Source: Sphingomonas sp. (GTDB lineage Bacteria > Pseudomonadota > Alphaproteobacteria > Sphingomonadales > Sphingomonadaceae). From it: DNA of 64,000 bases. Positions 17,154 through 26,115 of this stretch are shown in pieces (within the stretch, counting starts at the first letter, position 1; the number at the start of each line of letters is the position of its first letter). The translations under genes and the position numbers were made by a program. The notes under the pieces were generated by a model, which saw only the letters and a list, made by a program, of their open reading frames with translations, was not told the DNA's origin and did not search any database. The stretch is taken from the NCBI GenBank assembly GCA_017304655.1, contig JAFKLY010000002.1, forward strand, positions 496,001-560,000. The letters run 5' to 3'.

Positions 17154-19298
17154 TCATGGCCACGTCTCGAGCGGCTGCGGGCCTGCGCGCGCGATGACTG
17201 CCCGGGCCTCAGCAGGCCAGGCGTCGCCTTTGACGGCGACATTGTCGACCAGCCGGTTGTTGAGGTAGCTGGACCAATTGCCGTTCGCCTTGCCCCAATT
17301 GTACCAGTTTCCGGTGGCAATATTATCCATATTGGTTCTACGCGGGCGGGCGTCGTCCTGCGCATTGAGGTTCACCCAAAGGCCCACGCCGTCGATCACA
17401 TTGTTGCGCACGGTGACGTAACGCGATCCCTCGTCGAGATAGACGCCGATGCCGCCCGGCACGTCGTAAATGTGGTTCTCGGCGATCAGCGCGCCGGGGT
17501 CGGCGGAGAGATGATAGATCGCGCCGCCGTCGGGATACCAGCGTTTGACCCCGTGCACGCGATTGCCGAAGATCACCGTATCCCGCAGGATCGTAGGCGT
17601 TTCATAAATGCGGTTGCCCGGCTGGTCATAATAGCCGCGCGCCCGGCTCATATAGGCGCTGTTGCCGCCCGGATCGTTGGTGCCCCAGCCCCAGCCGACA
17701 TCGATGCCATCATAAGGCGCGTCGGACACGTCATTGTTCAGGATGAGTGCGCCGGTCGCATAAGTAACCAGGATGGCGGCCTGCTCGCGATAATCCTGCG
17801 AGACCGTCTCGATATGATTGTTGCGGATCACGATATCGCGCACGGCCATCTGCGAGCGCGAGGGGTGGTGCGCGTCCTGCGTGGTGCCCCCCACCATGAT
17901 TGCGCCACCGGCCAGCGGCCCGAAGCGCGAGTTGCGCACCTCGATGGATTGCACGGCGAGGCCCGGTCCGGCGCTGGTCGCCTCCGCATTGTTGCCGATG
18001 CCGAGCGCAATCTGCCCGAGCTGCGCGAACGTCGTGTCGTCGAAGATGACACGCTGCGCGCCCGAGACCTGCACGGCGGCGGGCTGCTGGCGCCAGTGGT
18101 TGCGCTGGCGCTCGAACGCGGCGCACCCCCAGCTGCAATCACGGATCGGGTCGGCGGGGTAGTCCGCGATATCCCCCGCCAGATAAGCGCCGCTCTGCTG
18201 GCTGGCATAGCCCTGCGCGCTCGATGGCCCGCGCCAGCTCGTATGGCGGAAGGCGATGCCGTGGAATTCGAGATTCCCGACCGGCGCGTCGGCCGTTCCG
18301 CCGATCGCCACGAGCAGTTCGAGGCGAGGCAGCACGATGTCGCTCTGGTCGGGACGGCGCCCGTCCTCCGGGCGATAGTAAAGCAGACCCTTTGCGGGAT
18401 CGGCGAACCAGTCACCCCCGCTGCGCACGAAGGCGAGGGCATTGGCGAGGAAGAACCGGCCTTTCTCGCCGGAGACTGGCCGGGCGAACGTGTCATAGCC
18501 GATGAGATTGTTGCGCCATCCCGGCTGGCGCAGGATGATCCGGTCGCCCTCGATATGGTCGATGACCGCGCGCCGGTCGGTGAAGAAGCCGGTGCTCTCC
18601 ACTTCCATGCGGCCCTGATCGGGCAAACGCGCAAGAAAGCGCCAGGCCGGATCGACGATGCGGATGCCCCAGTCGAAGAAGGCGAAGGCGGCGCGGGGCG
18701 CCTCGACGGCGGCCCGATGGGCCATGCGGCCATCCACCCAGAGCTGGCGCGGGTCGCTGCCCTTGGGGATGTCTGCCATCCAGATGTTGCGGCTGCGGTC
18801 CGCCAGTCGCCAGCCCTGCACACGCGTGCCGCCCGAGAGCGTCGGGTGCGCGCCGGGGGCCGCCATCCAGTGCACGACATGCCCATTGCGGCCGCCATCC
18901 TCGGCGCCAAAGCGCAGCGGCGCGTCCAGCCAATAGGTGCCGTCGGCCAGCAGAACCTGCACGGGCCGGTCCGCGTTGATCTGCCGGACGGCCTCTTGTG
19001 CCTGCGCCAGCGTGCCGAATGGCCGTGCCGCCGTGCCATCGCCCGTGGCGTTGCCCAGAGGCGCGACATGGATCACCGCTGGCGTGGCATCGGGACGCGG
19101 AAAGATCTGGACGTTCGAGAAGGCCTGCTCGGAATTGGGGCGGGCAGCATCCCTGACCGGCGGAATGGGGGCGGCTGGCGGAAGCTGCGCGCTGGAAGCC
19201 GTGGAGGGCATCGCGGCGAGAAGCCAGGTCATGCTCCAAAGGATAGCGCTACCAAATCGGCTGGGTGGCGAGGCGTCGCGATGAGGGGAGAGTCGCAT
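17154..19298 (-). CDS. Right-handed parallel beta-helix protein, GH141-like
   Basis: The 714-residue exported protein has a DUF1565-type opening (IHVAPLGNATGDGTAARPFG, residues about 75-95), then many short Asn/Gly-rich beta-helix turns (IRNNHIETVS, ALILNNDVSDAPYDGIDVGW, GALIAENHIYDVPGG, YVTVRNNVIDGVG). This arrangement is typical of GH141 and related polysaccharide-active beta-helix enzymes, where alpha-L-fucosidase and xylanase activities are known. It starts 12 bases after the halogenase-like gene stop, so it is probably in that operon. An XylR-type operator falls inside codons 15-20; a start at ATG 19232 would put that site upstream but would remove most of the signal peptide. Enzyme class is probable, substrate unknown. 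Confidence 0.72.
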   Translation of the reverse strand: MRLSPHRDASPPSRFGSAILWSMTWLLAAMPSTASSAQLPPAAPIPPVRDAARPNSEQAFSNVQIFPRPDATPAVIHVAPLGNATGDGTAARPFGTLAQAQEAVRQINADRPVQVLLADGTYWLDAPLRFGAEDGGRNGHVVHWMAAPGAHPTLSGGTRVQGWRLADRSRNIWMADIPKGSDPRQLWVDGRMAHRAAVEAPRAAFAFFDWGIRIVDPAWRFLARLPDQGRMEVESTGFFTDRRAVIDHIEGDRIILRQPGWRNNLIGYDTFARPVSGEKGRFFLANALAFVRSGGDWFADPAKGLLYYRPEDGRRPDQSDIVLPRLELLVAIGGTADAPVGNLEFHGIAFRHTSWRGPSSAQGYASQQSGAYLAGDIADYPADPIRDCSWGCAAFERQRNHWRQQPAAVQVSGAQRVIFDDTTFAQLGQIALGIGNNAEATSAGPGLAVQSIEVRNSRFGPLAGGAIMVGGTTQDAHHPSRSQMAVRDIVIRNNHIETVSQDYREQAAILVTYATGALILNNDVSDAPYDGIDVGWGWGTNDPGGNSAYMSRARGYYDQPGNRIYETPTILRDTVIFGNRVHGVKRWYPDGGAIYHLSADPGALIAENHIYDVPGGIGVYLDEGSRYVTVRNNVIDGVGLWVNLNAQDDARPRRTNMDNIATGNWYNWGKANGNWSSYLNNRLVDNVAVKGDAWPAEARAVIARAGPQPLETWP
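19241..19254 (-). promoter_or_regulatory. XylR-type operator within the 5' end of the beta-helix gene
   Basis: GGATAGCGCTACCA keeps the central TAGCGCTA of the other sites. It lies inside the coding sequence if translation begins at 19298 and nine bases upstream if it begins at 19232. No TTGAC-type -35 box is visible on the upstream side. Confidence 0.5.
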
Positions 19299-19310
19299 CG
19301 CGTGGCGCGT

Positions 19311-20855
19311 TCAGACCGGCTGGAGGCCGAATTCGTTGATCTTGCGCAGCAAGTCGCGATGACGCGGCAGGGCAGCGCGCAGGCGCTCGGTCTGCGCTGC
19401 ATTCTCGCGCAGGGCCTGCATGGCAAGCACCGCATCGGGCGCCAGCGTCTCCGGCGCGACTTCCGTGCGGAAGCCCATGCCGTACAGCACATATTGGTAG
19501 CTTGCGGCGGGGAAGACTTCCTCGATCCGGTCGAACTCGTCATGGAACCAGGGCGACTGGTAGCGCCACAGGTGCAGCAGGTCCTGCAGCCGGTCGGGGA
19601 TCGTCTCCGGCAGCAGATTGTCCCGCCAGAAGGCGCTGTCCGTGCGCTTGGTCAGCACATAATGCAGCTTGAGGAAGTCGATGATCCGGCCCCAGCGATA
19701 ATGCGTCGTCTCGTTGAAGCGATGGGCTATGATGTCCATCACTTCCCGGCAGACCGGCATCTGCTCGGCGATCAGCTTGGCGGACAGTTCGATGAGCACG
19801 ATGGCCGAGGCTTCCAGCGGTTCGAGGAAGCCGGCGGCCAGACCCACGGCGACGCAGTTGCGCTTCCAGAAGGTTTCGCGGTGGCCCGAGCGGATGCTGA
19901 TCTTGCGCAGGGGCAGGTCGTCGCCGGCTGGCCCGAGATAGGCGCGCAATTCGCGTTCGGCGTCGTCCTGCGAGATGTGTCGGCTGGAATAGACATGGCC
20001 GATGCCTCGCCGGGAGGGCAGGCCAATGTCCCAGATCCATCCCGCGCTTTGTGCGGTAGAGATGGTGTGCGTGGCAACCGGGCTGGTCTCGCTCTCATAA
20101 GGGAGCTGGACGGCCAGCGCGGTGTCGCAGAACAGTACGTCGCTGCAATCGCGGAACGGCACGCCCAGCGCTTCGCCAAGCAGGAGCGCGCGAAAACCGG
20201 TGCAATCGACGAAGAGATCGCCCGCGATTTCGCCGGCCTGTTCGGTGTCGATGGCGCGAATGTCGCCATTCTCGGCAAGCAGAACCTCGCGCACATCCGC
20301 CAGCACATGGCGAACACCCAGCTTCTCGCAGCAATGGCGCTGGAGGAACGGCGCGAACTTGCCGGCGTCGAGATGATAAGCGTAGTTGGCCGCGCCTTCA
20401 TATTCCGGCGTGGTAATCGCCTTGGGCGCGAGGCCATCGTCGCAGATGCGCCCCTGCGGGCAGACGGCGTCACAGAAGCTCTGGGCGCGGCTGTTGGCCA
20501 GCCAATGCGGAACGAGGTTCACGCGGGCGAAGCCTTCCGGCAGAACCAGCGGATGATAATAGCCGTCGTCGGGTGCGCCGGTGGTCCAGCGGGCGAAACG
20601 GGCGCCCTGCTTGAAAGCGGCATCGCACTCGCGGAAGAAATCCGTCTCGGACACGCCGATCTTCTTCAGCGTGGAGCGCAGGGTGGGCCAGGTGCCTTCG
20701 CCCACGCCAATGATGGGCGTGTTGGGCGATTCAACCAGCGTGACGGTGAAACTGTGGGGAATGCGGCCTTTGTGTCGCGCCGCGATGATGCCTGCGGTGA
20801 GCCAGCCGGCCGTGCCGCCGCCCACGATCACGATATTCTTAACCGGATGGACCAT
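19311..20855 (-). CDS. Tryptophan 7-halogenase-family flavoprotein (receptor-linked type)
   Basis: A 514-residue FAD-dependent protein with the nucleotide motif GGGTAGW at residues 12-18. Lys82 in AAFKQG and Glu348 in EPLEAS correspond to the catalytic Lys and Glu of PrnA-type halogenases. The Ser that follows that Glu in PrnA is Ala349 here, and the WxWxIP motif reads WIWDIG. Homologues of this subgroup are commonly encoded beside TonB receptors with SapC and cupin partners, as here. Their substrate is not established, so halogenation of tryptophan should not be assumed. It lies between the TonB receptor and the beta-helix protein on the same strand, but behind a strong terminator. Confidence 0.83.
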   Translation of the reverse strand: MVHPVKNIVIVGGGTAGWLTAGIIAARHKGRIPHSFTVTLVESPNTPIIGVGEGTWPTLRSTLKKIGVSETDFFRECDAAFKQGARFARWTTGAPDDGYYHPLVLPEGFARVNLVPHWLANSRAQSFCDAVCPQGRICDDGLAPKAITTPEYEGAANYAYHLDAGKFAPFLQRHCCEKLGVRHVLADVREVLLAENGDIRAIDTEQAGEIAGDLFVDCTGFRALLLGEALGVPFRDCSDVLFCDTALAVQLPYESETSPVATHTISTAQSAGWIWDIGLPSRRGIGHVYSSRHISQDDAERELRAYLGPAGDDLPLRKISIRSGHRETFWKRNCVAVGLAAGFLEPLEASAIVLIELSAKLIAEQMPVCREVMDIIAHRFNETTHYRWGRIIDFLKLHYVLTKRTDSAFWRDNLLPETIPDRLQDLLHLWRYQSPWFHDEFDRIEEVFPAASYQYVLYGMGFRTEVAPETLAPDAVLAMQALRENAAQTERLRAALPRHRDLLRKINEFGLQPV

Positions 20856-20871
20856 GGCCGCTCATACACCG

Positions 20872-20904
20872 AAAAAACGGGGAGCGCAGCCTGTGCGCTC
20901 CCCG
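20872..20904 (-). terminator. Strong intrinsic terminator between TonB receptor and halogenase-like gene
   Basis: On the minus strand an 11-bp perfect stem (CGGGGAGCGCA with TGCGCTCCCCG, loop of five) is followed directly by six T. It begins 15 bases after the receptor stop and ends 16 bases before the halogenase-like ATG. It would make the receptor transcript far more abundant than the downstream genes. Confidence 0.88.
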
Positions 20905-20919
20905 CATATTGTCGTTCGA

Positions 20920-23823
20920 TCAGTAGCGGACGCGGACACCCAGGGTGAACCGCCGGCCATAGGACCAGATGTCCAGCGCCTGATTGCTGAACCGGCCATG
21001 CGTGCTGTAGGTCGAGTTGTTGAGGTTGGTCGCCTCGCCAAAGATCGTCGCCCACTTCGTCACGTCATAGCTGGCCGATGCGTCGACCTGCAGCTGCTTG
21101 TCGACATAGACCGGCTCGGCACCATAGACGCCGCCCTGGTTCTGGCCGAGCTGGAGCAGATATTCGTCGCGCCAGTTGACCGCCGCACGGATCTGGAACC
21201 CGTTCTTGTCATAGAAGCCGACGAAGTTGGCCGACTTGGCAAGACCCGTGATCGAGAAGCCGCCACCGGCGACATTGGTCTTGTCATAGTCGCGGTTGGT
21301 GCTCGGCAGCGTGGCATTGGCCTGGAAGCCGAAGCCGCTGTCGCCGAAGACATGCTGCAACGCGATTTCGAGACCCTTCACCGTGGCTTCCGGACCATTG
21401 ATCTGCGCGTTGATGCTGAACACCGCCGTCTGGCCCGTGCTCGGATCAATCACGCCATCGATCGGGCCACGAGTGACGCCGCCAACGATGAAGTTGGTGA
21501 TGTGCTTCATGTAGCCGTTGATCGCGATGTAGGAGTTGGGCTGATAGTACCACTCCATGCCCAGATCGAAGTTATCCGAGAGATAAGGCTTCAGGTCCGG
21601 GTTGCCGCCGCTGGCCGAGAGGCTGCCGACGCGCATCGTGCCCACATTGACGGTCGGACGGAGCGCGGCGAGGCCCGGGCGGGTGAGCGTGCGGGACGCG
21701 CCGGCGCGCAGCACCAGGTTCGGCGTGATGGTCAGCTTCGCGTCGATGCTGGGCAGCAGGAAGCTGTAGTTCGACTTCTTCACGATCTGCGTGGTGGCCG
21801 AATAGCCATCCCCTGCCGGACCAAGCGCCGGGTTCGGCTGGATCAGCGTGGGGTCGCCTGCCGGGATCGAGAGGCCGAGCAGACGACGACCGATCGCCGT
21901 GGTCGACAGATGCGTGTTCTCGTTGCGGATGCCCGCAGCGATGGTGAACGGCATGCCGGCGATCTCGGTCTCGAACTTGGTCTTGAACCAGATCGACCAG
22001 GTCTTTTCGTGCACTTCGAGCACGCTACCCGGGTTGAACGACGGCGCAACCGATCCACCGCTGGCCTCCAGCAGCTTGTACACCGCATAGGGATCATAGA
22101 TGAAGAAGCCCGGCGCGAGATTCCCCGAATAGCCGGGGATGAAATTGCCGGTGCCAACCGTGCCCTGGTAGATGCTGGCCGGGAGCGGGCAGATACCGCC
22201 ACTGGAGCCGCCAGGACGGCCCGAGCAGGTGCCATAGCCCGAGCGGCTGGCGAACACGCCGTTGGTGAAGGTGCTGTCGGACTGCTGATACAGCTTGTCG
22301 TCGATATACTGGCCGCCCAGCTTGGCGCTGAACGCACCATCATCCCAGCCGATGGCCGCACGATACTGCTTCACCGTGTCGAAATTATAGTTGGTGCCGC
22401 GCACGATGACGTGCGAGCCGACAACCGATGTGTCGAGGAAGCGGGCGACGTTTCCGGCCGGGCCGATGTCGTGCATCTGCGGCAGATAGTCCGCGCTCGG
22501 ACCGAGGATGGTCACGCCGGTGTTGGCGCCCAGTACGGTGGTGCTGCCATTGGTGCCGCCATAGCCGATGTCCATGCTGTCGTTGTAACCGCCCTTGCCC
22601 GGATTGCGGGTGGCGCGGGCAAACGACGCGTCGGCTTCGAACGTCAGATGCTCCATCAGATCGACCTTCAGGTTCGCGCCGATCTGGTTGGACTCATAGA
22701 CATTGCTGGAACGGTTCGCGTTGAAGTCCATCGGGGTGCCGAACTGATTGAAGTCGACCACAGTGCCGTTGGCATCCAGCTTGACGTTGCGCAGATCGCC
22801 GCCGTTGAACCAGGCCGCATAGCCATAGGTTTCGCTGCGAACGGTCTGGCGGCTGAAATTGTCGTCGATGGTCAGCAGCACCGTGTCAGTCGGCTGCCAC
22901 TGGATCGCGATGCGACCGTCGACGCGTTCGTCATGCGTGGTCGCCTGGTTGATGCCCATCTGCTGCGGAGCCCAGGCTGCCTTGCCCGTGCGCGCGGTGT
23001 CGGTCGGCGTACAGGTGGCGGTGAGCTGACACGTAAGCACGCCGAGGGTGGTGACGCCATTGACAGTGCCCTGCTGGCCGATCCAGCCCGGGATGAACAC
23101 CTGGTTCGATTGGGTGTCGCGGCGGGTGTAGGAAACGCTGCCGAGCACGCCGATCGTGTCGTCCGCGAAGGTGTTGGACAGCAGCAGGCCGGCGGTCGGC
23201 GTGATGCTCTTGTCGCGCGATTGCATGGAGCCCGAAACCGAGGCCGCCGCGCGGAAGCCGGGGCGATCGAGCGGCTTGGGCAGCGAAATGTCGATCGTGC
23301 CGCCGATGGCGCTGGTGGACAGCTCCACGTCCGGCGTCTTGTAAACGCTCAGGCGACCGACGAAATCGGACCCGACGGTCGTGAAGTCGATGCCGCGGCC
23401 ACCGGTCGCAGTCGAAAGCTGGCGGCCGTCATAGAGCGTGCGCACGAAGTCGCCGCCGAAGCCACGAATGCTGACATCGGTGGCGTCACCGCGCGCACCG
23501 GAGCGCTGGATGGCGATGCCGGGCAGACGCTGGAGCGCCGACGCGACGTTCGAATCCGGGAACTTGCCGAGGTCTTCGGCCGAGATCACGTCAAGGACGC
23601 CCGAGGATTCCCGCTTGATGTCCAGGTTGCGCTGGAGCGAGGCGCGAATGCCGGTGACGATGATTTCCTGATCGTCCTTGGCGTCGGCGGCGCTCGTCGT
23701 CGTTTGTGCGACCGACGGTGTGGCGACAACCAGCGCCATTGCGCTGGGCGCGCAGAGCAGCGCGCGCCTGAGCAGCCCGCGCTGCTTCAGGTCTTGGTCA
23801 AACTTTGGCCCGGCAATTTTCAT
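20920..23823 (-). CDS. TonB-dependent receptor (Caulobacter-type)
   Basis: A 967-residue outer-membrane receptor. It has a long signal peptide ending near residue 40 (SVAQ), a TonB box-like stretch EIIVTGIRASL near 52-62, a plug with IRGFGGDFVRTLYDGR and GGTIDISLPKPLD, a 22-strand barrel region, and the C-terminal aromatic RRFTLGVRVRY needed for barrel assembly. GGAGGGGATTT precedes the ATG. Such receptors import oligosaccharides in sphingomonads and Caulobacter. The XylR-type operator about 190 bases upstream and the surrounding xylan-active enzymes point to xylo-oligosaccharides or decorated arabinoxylan fragments. A strong terminator follows the gene. Confidence 0.93.
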   Translation of the reverse strand: MKIAGPKFDQDLKQRGLLRRALLCAPSAMALVVATPSVAQTTTSAADAKDDQEIIVTGIRASLQRNLDIKRESSGVLDVISAEDLGKFPDSNVASALQRLPGIAIQRSGARGDATDVSIRGFGGDFVRTLYDGRQLSTATGGRGIDFTTVGSDFVGRLSVYKTPDVELSTSAIGGTIDISLPKPLDRPGFRAAASVSGSMQSRDKSITPTAGLLLSNTFADDTIGVLGSVSYTRRDTQSNQVFIPGWIGQQGTVNGVTTLGVLTCQLTATCTPTDTARTGKAAWAPQQMGINQATTHDERVDGRIAIQWQPTDTVLLTIDDNFSRQTVRSETYGYAAWFNGGDLRNVKLDANGTVVDFNQFGTPMDFNANRSSNVYESNQIGANLKVDLMEHLTFEADASFARATRNPGKGGYNDSMDIGYGGTNGSTTVLGANTGVTILGPSADYLPQMHDIGPAGNVARFLDTSVVGSHVIVRGTNYNFDTVKQYRAAIGWDDGAFSAKLGGQYIDDKLYQQSDSTFTNGVFASRSGYGTCSGRPGGSSGGICPLPASIYQGTVGTGNFIPGYSGNLAPGFFIYDPYAVYKLLEASGGSVAPSFNPGSVLEVHEKTWSIWFKTKFETEIAGMPFTIAAGIRNENTHLSTTAIGRRLLGLSIPAGDPTLIQPNPALGPAGDGYSATTQIVKKSNYSFLLPSIDAKLTITPNLVLRAGASRTLTRPGLAALRPTVNVGTMRVGSLSASGGNPDLKPYLSDNFDLGMEWYYQPNSYIAINGYMKHITNFIVGGVTRGPIDGVIDPSTGQTAVFSINAQINGPEATVKGLEIALQHVFGDSGFGFQANATLPSTNRDYDKTNVAGGGFSITGLAKSANFVGFYDKNGFQIRAAVNWRDEYLLQLGQNQGGVYGAEPVYVDKQLQVDASASYDVTKWATIFGEATNLNNSTYSTHGRFSNQALDIWSYGRRFTLGVRVRY

Positions 23824-24014
23824 AAATCCCCTCCACTCAACTGTCGCTGGTTCCGAAAGCCGGTTTGCCGGCTCGGATTATTGTCCGAAGCAGCTCGTCT
23901 GCCGCCGCGGCCAAACATGATGTGGATAGAGTGGTCCCTTGATGGCGTGATGAGGCACGCCTACACCCTCTCCAGACATCTTGTTTCTTTGTTGGGGTGA
24001 ACAGTAACCACAAA

Positions 24015-24049
24015 AGGTAGCGCTATCAAGAATAATTTATCTGTGTAAA
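24015..24049 (-). promoter_or_regulatory. XylR-type operator and -35 box of the TonB receptor gene
   Basis: AGGTAGCGCTATCA (24015-24028) lies in the 368-base divergent gap between the TonB receptor and sapC-like genes. On the minus strand TTTACA (24049-24044) lies 15 bases before it, matching the geometry at 10.14 kb. The rest of the gap (23824-24191) shows no credible gene; AGGGAGG at about 24175-24181 is the ribosome site of the SapC gene. Confidence 0.7.
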
Positions 24050-24191
24050 TAGGAGGGCGATTCCGCACTGCCGTCGCTACACGAAGTGGCTGGATTTGCG
24101 GATGATAGGCGTGGAAAGTGCGGCGACGACCGCAGGGTCGCGCAAGGCAAAATATTGCCGGAACTGATGATTTTAGGGAGGAAACTGCGTC

Positions 24192-24881
24192 ATGGAGGCA
24201 ACAGTGGAGATTCTCGACGCGCAGGCGCATCGCCATTTGCGGTTGCGGCCCGTTTCTCCTTTGATGCAGCAATTTGTGGTCGTGGTGCCTTCGGAATTTC
24301 CGTCCGCAGCAGCTATTTGTCCGATTCTTTTTGCCAAGGATCCGGAGACCGGTCGCTTCTATGCCGGCGCGCTGTTCGGCTTCAAGGCGGGCGAAAATCT
24401 GCTGGCCGACTCGCAGACTGGGGTGGCGCCGTTTCGTCCGCTCGAACAGCAGCGCGAGGGATTTTTCATCTCAGGCGACGACGTCGCCATCGATTGTGCC
24501 AGTCCCCGAATCAGTGAAACGGCGGGTGAGCCGCTGTTCGACGAGGACGGTGGACCGACTCAAGCGACTCGACAGATCCAGCGCATATTGGGCCTGCTGC
24601 ATGCCGGACTCGCGGAGAGCGAGCGCTTCATTGCGGCGTTGACTGGGCACAGGCTGATCGAGCCGGTCGACATCTCGCTGCGCTTTGACGATGGCGAGCG
24701 AGTCGATCTTGTCGGGCTATATACGGTCAGCCTCGACCGGCTCCACGCGCTGGACGATGCGGCGGTGCTGTCCCTGTTTCGCAGTGGTGACATGCAACTG
24801 GCCTATTGCGTTGCCAGTTCTCTCAAGCAGGTCGGCATGCTGGCGGATCGGCGCAACCGCCTTCTTGTGCGTGGCGCCTGA
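24192..24881 (+). CDS. SapC family protein
   Basis: The 229-residue protein matches the SapC family (the Campylobacter S-layer-associated type): an early FVVVVPSEFPSAAAICPILF segment, YAGALFGFKAGENLL near residue 60, FFISGDDVAIDC near 95, and a C-terminal part ending LKQVGMLADRRNRLL. There is no signal peptide or membrane segment, so it is predicted cytoplasmic. The molecular function of this family is unknown. In sphingomonads and related bacteria it recurs next to receptor-linked halogenase-like and cupin genes, and here it is divergent from that receptor and three bases ahead of the cupin gene. AGGGAGGAAA precedes the start. Confidence 0.82.
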   Translation: MEATVEILDAQAHRHLRLRPVSPLMQQFVVVVPSEFPSAAAICPILFAKDPETGRFYAGALFGFKAGENLLADSQTGVAPFRPLEQQREGFFISGDDVAIDCASPRISETAGEPLFDEDGGPTQATRQIQRILGLLHAGLAESERFIAALTGHRLIEPVDISLRFDDGERVDLVGLYTVSLDRLHALDDAAVLSLFRSGDMQLAYCVASSLKQVGMLADRRNRLLVRGA

Positions 24882-24884
24882 GAC

Positions 24885-25907
24885 GTGGAGGTGCTGGCTG
24901 ACGGTCTGGAGATGGACGGCGCGGACCTCGTCGATATGGCCGCGTTCCGGAGTCGTGTTGTCGATCCATGCCGGCCAGTGGTCCTGCGTGGGCTCTGCGC
25001 GGATTGGCCGATACGGCAGGTTGCGGCGCAGTCGCCTGAGGCGCTGAGCGCTTATCTGGGGCGATTTGCGACCGATCGGCCAGGTGAGGTGTTTCTGGGC
25101 GATCCTGCGATCGCCGGGCGCTATTTTTACGGCGACACGTTGGGCGGCTTCAACTTTGAGCGACGCGACATGCCGTTGCGGGAGGGGCTGGCCCTGATTC
25201 TCGATCGAACGCGCACTCCGGGCGATGGCACGGCCTATATGGGGTCGTTGCCGGCCAGTAGCTATGTGCCGGGCTTCGAGCAGGAGAACCGGCTGCCGTT
25301 TCTCCCGGCAGACGTGGTTCCGCGTCTTTGGGTCGGCAATGCCTCCTATGTCGGCTGTCATTATGACACGTTCGACAATCTCGCCTGCGTTGTGGCCGGG
25401 CGGCGGCGCTTCACCCTGTTTCCACCGGATGCCGTGGGCGATCTTTACGTCGGCCCGATCGATCGCACCTTGTCTGGCCCGCCGGTCAGTCTGGCGGCGG
25501 CCGCGCCGATCGGCGATCCGCGTTATCCGCGGTTCGAGCGCGCGCGTGCGCGGGCCATTGTGGTCGATCTGATGCCGGGGGATGTTCTCTATCTGCCCAA
25601 GCTATGGTGGCATCAGGTCGAGGCGCTGGAGCCGCTCAATATCCTGGTCAATTATTGGTGGGATGCCTTCTCTTATGGCGTGGATGCGCCGATGACCGCC
25701 ATGCTGCTGGCGATGATCGCCATCGCCGAGCGGCCGGAGGCGGAGCGGGCTGCCTGGCGGGCCTTCTTCGATCATTATGTGTTTCGGCTCGACGGGCATC
25801 CGCTCGCGCATCTCGATCCCGAAGAGCACGGCATCCTCGGGCCGTTCACCAAAGGGAATTACGGCCGCCTTCGCGCGATGGTGATGCAGCAATTGCGCGG
25901 CGGATAG
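24885..25907 (+). CDS. Cupin-like (JmjC/FIH-type) domain protein
   Basis: The 340-residue protein begins with GTG three bases after the SapC stop; no better-placed ATG exists before codon 10. It has the cupin_8 pattern of 2-oxoglutarate/Fe(II) hydroxylases: RPVVLRGLCADWP near residues 28-40, His159 and Asp161 in GCHYDTFDN, VAGRRRFTLFPP near 170, and His243 in LWWHQVE. These three residues could form an iron-binding triad. The partner set (TonB receptor, halogenase-like, SapC) suggests a modification reaction tied to sugar uptake, but the target is unknown. It could also bind iron without hydroxylase activity. Confidence 0.78.
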   Translation: MEVLADGLEMDGADLVDMAAFRSRVVDPCRPVVLRGLCADWPIRQVAAQSPEALSAYLGRFATDRPGEVFLGDPAIAGRYFYGDTLGGFNFERRDMPLREGLALILDRTRTPGDGTAYMGSLPASSYVPGFEQENRLPFLPADVVPRLWVGNASYVGCHYDTFDNLACVVAGRRRFTLFPPDAVGDLYVGPIDRTLSGPPVSLAAAAPIGDPRYPRFERARARAIVVDLMPGDVLYLPKLWWHQVEALEPLNILVNYWWDAFSYGVDAPMTAMLLAMIAIAERPEAERAAWRAFFDHYVFRLDGHPLAHLDPEEHGILGPFTKGNYGRLRAMVMQQLRGG

Positions 25908-25916
25908 TCATTTTAC

Positions 25917-25934
25917 TCCGATTATAAAATCGGA
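25917..25934. terminator. Short stem-loop after the cupin gene
   Basis: TCCGATT and AATCGGA form a perfect 7-bp stem around ATAA, ten bases after the cupin stop. There is no T tract, so intrinsic termination is doubtful. The AT-rich stretch from here to 26115 carries no credible gene and probably holds the promoter of the esterase-GH27 pair. Confidence 0.35.
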
Positions 25935-26115
25935 ATTGGCCTCTCGGGGCATTCGATTGACCTCGGACGATCCTCTGAGAAATCTAACATAAAGATACAG
26001 GGCTGGGCAAAATCTCGGTTGATAACCGCTAAAATCGTGAAATAATAATCAGACAATATGAGTGTATCAGCGACGCGCCGCTTCCGGGGTGGGGCGACAT
26101 ACTGGGGGTGAGGAC

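Noticed and set aside
16860..20948. A 1362-codon open frame on the plus strand
   Set aside because: It lies wholly antisense to GH3, the beta-helix protein and the halogenase-like gene, shows no domain and is rich in Arg/Ala/Gly, as expected from GC-rich shadow frames.
20581..24000. A 1139-codon open frame on the plus strand
   Set aside because: It is the complement of the TonB receptor, which has a signal peptide, plug and barrel end; the antisense frame has none of these.
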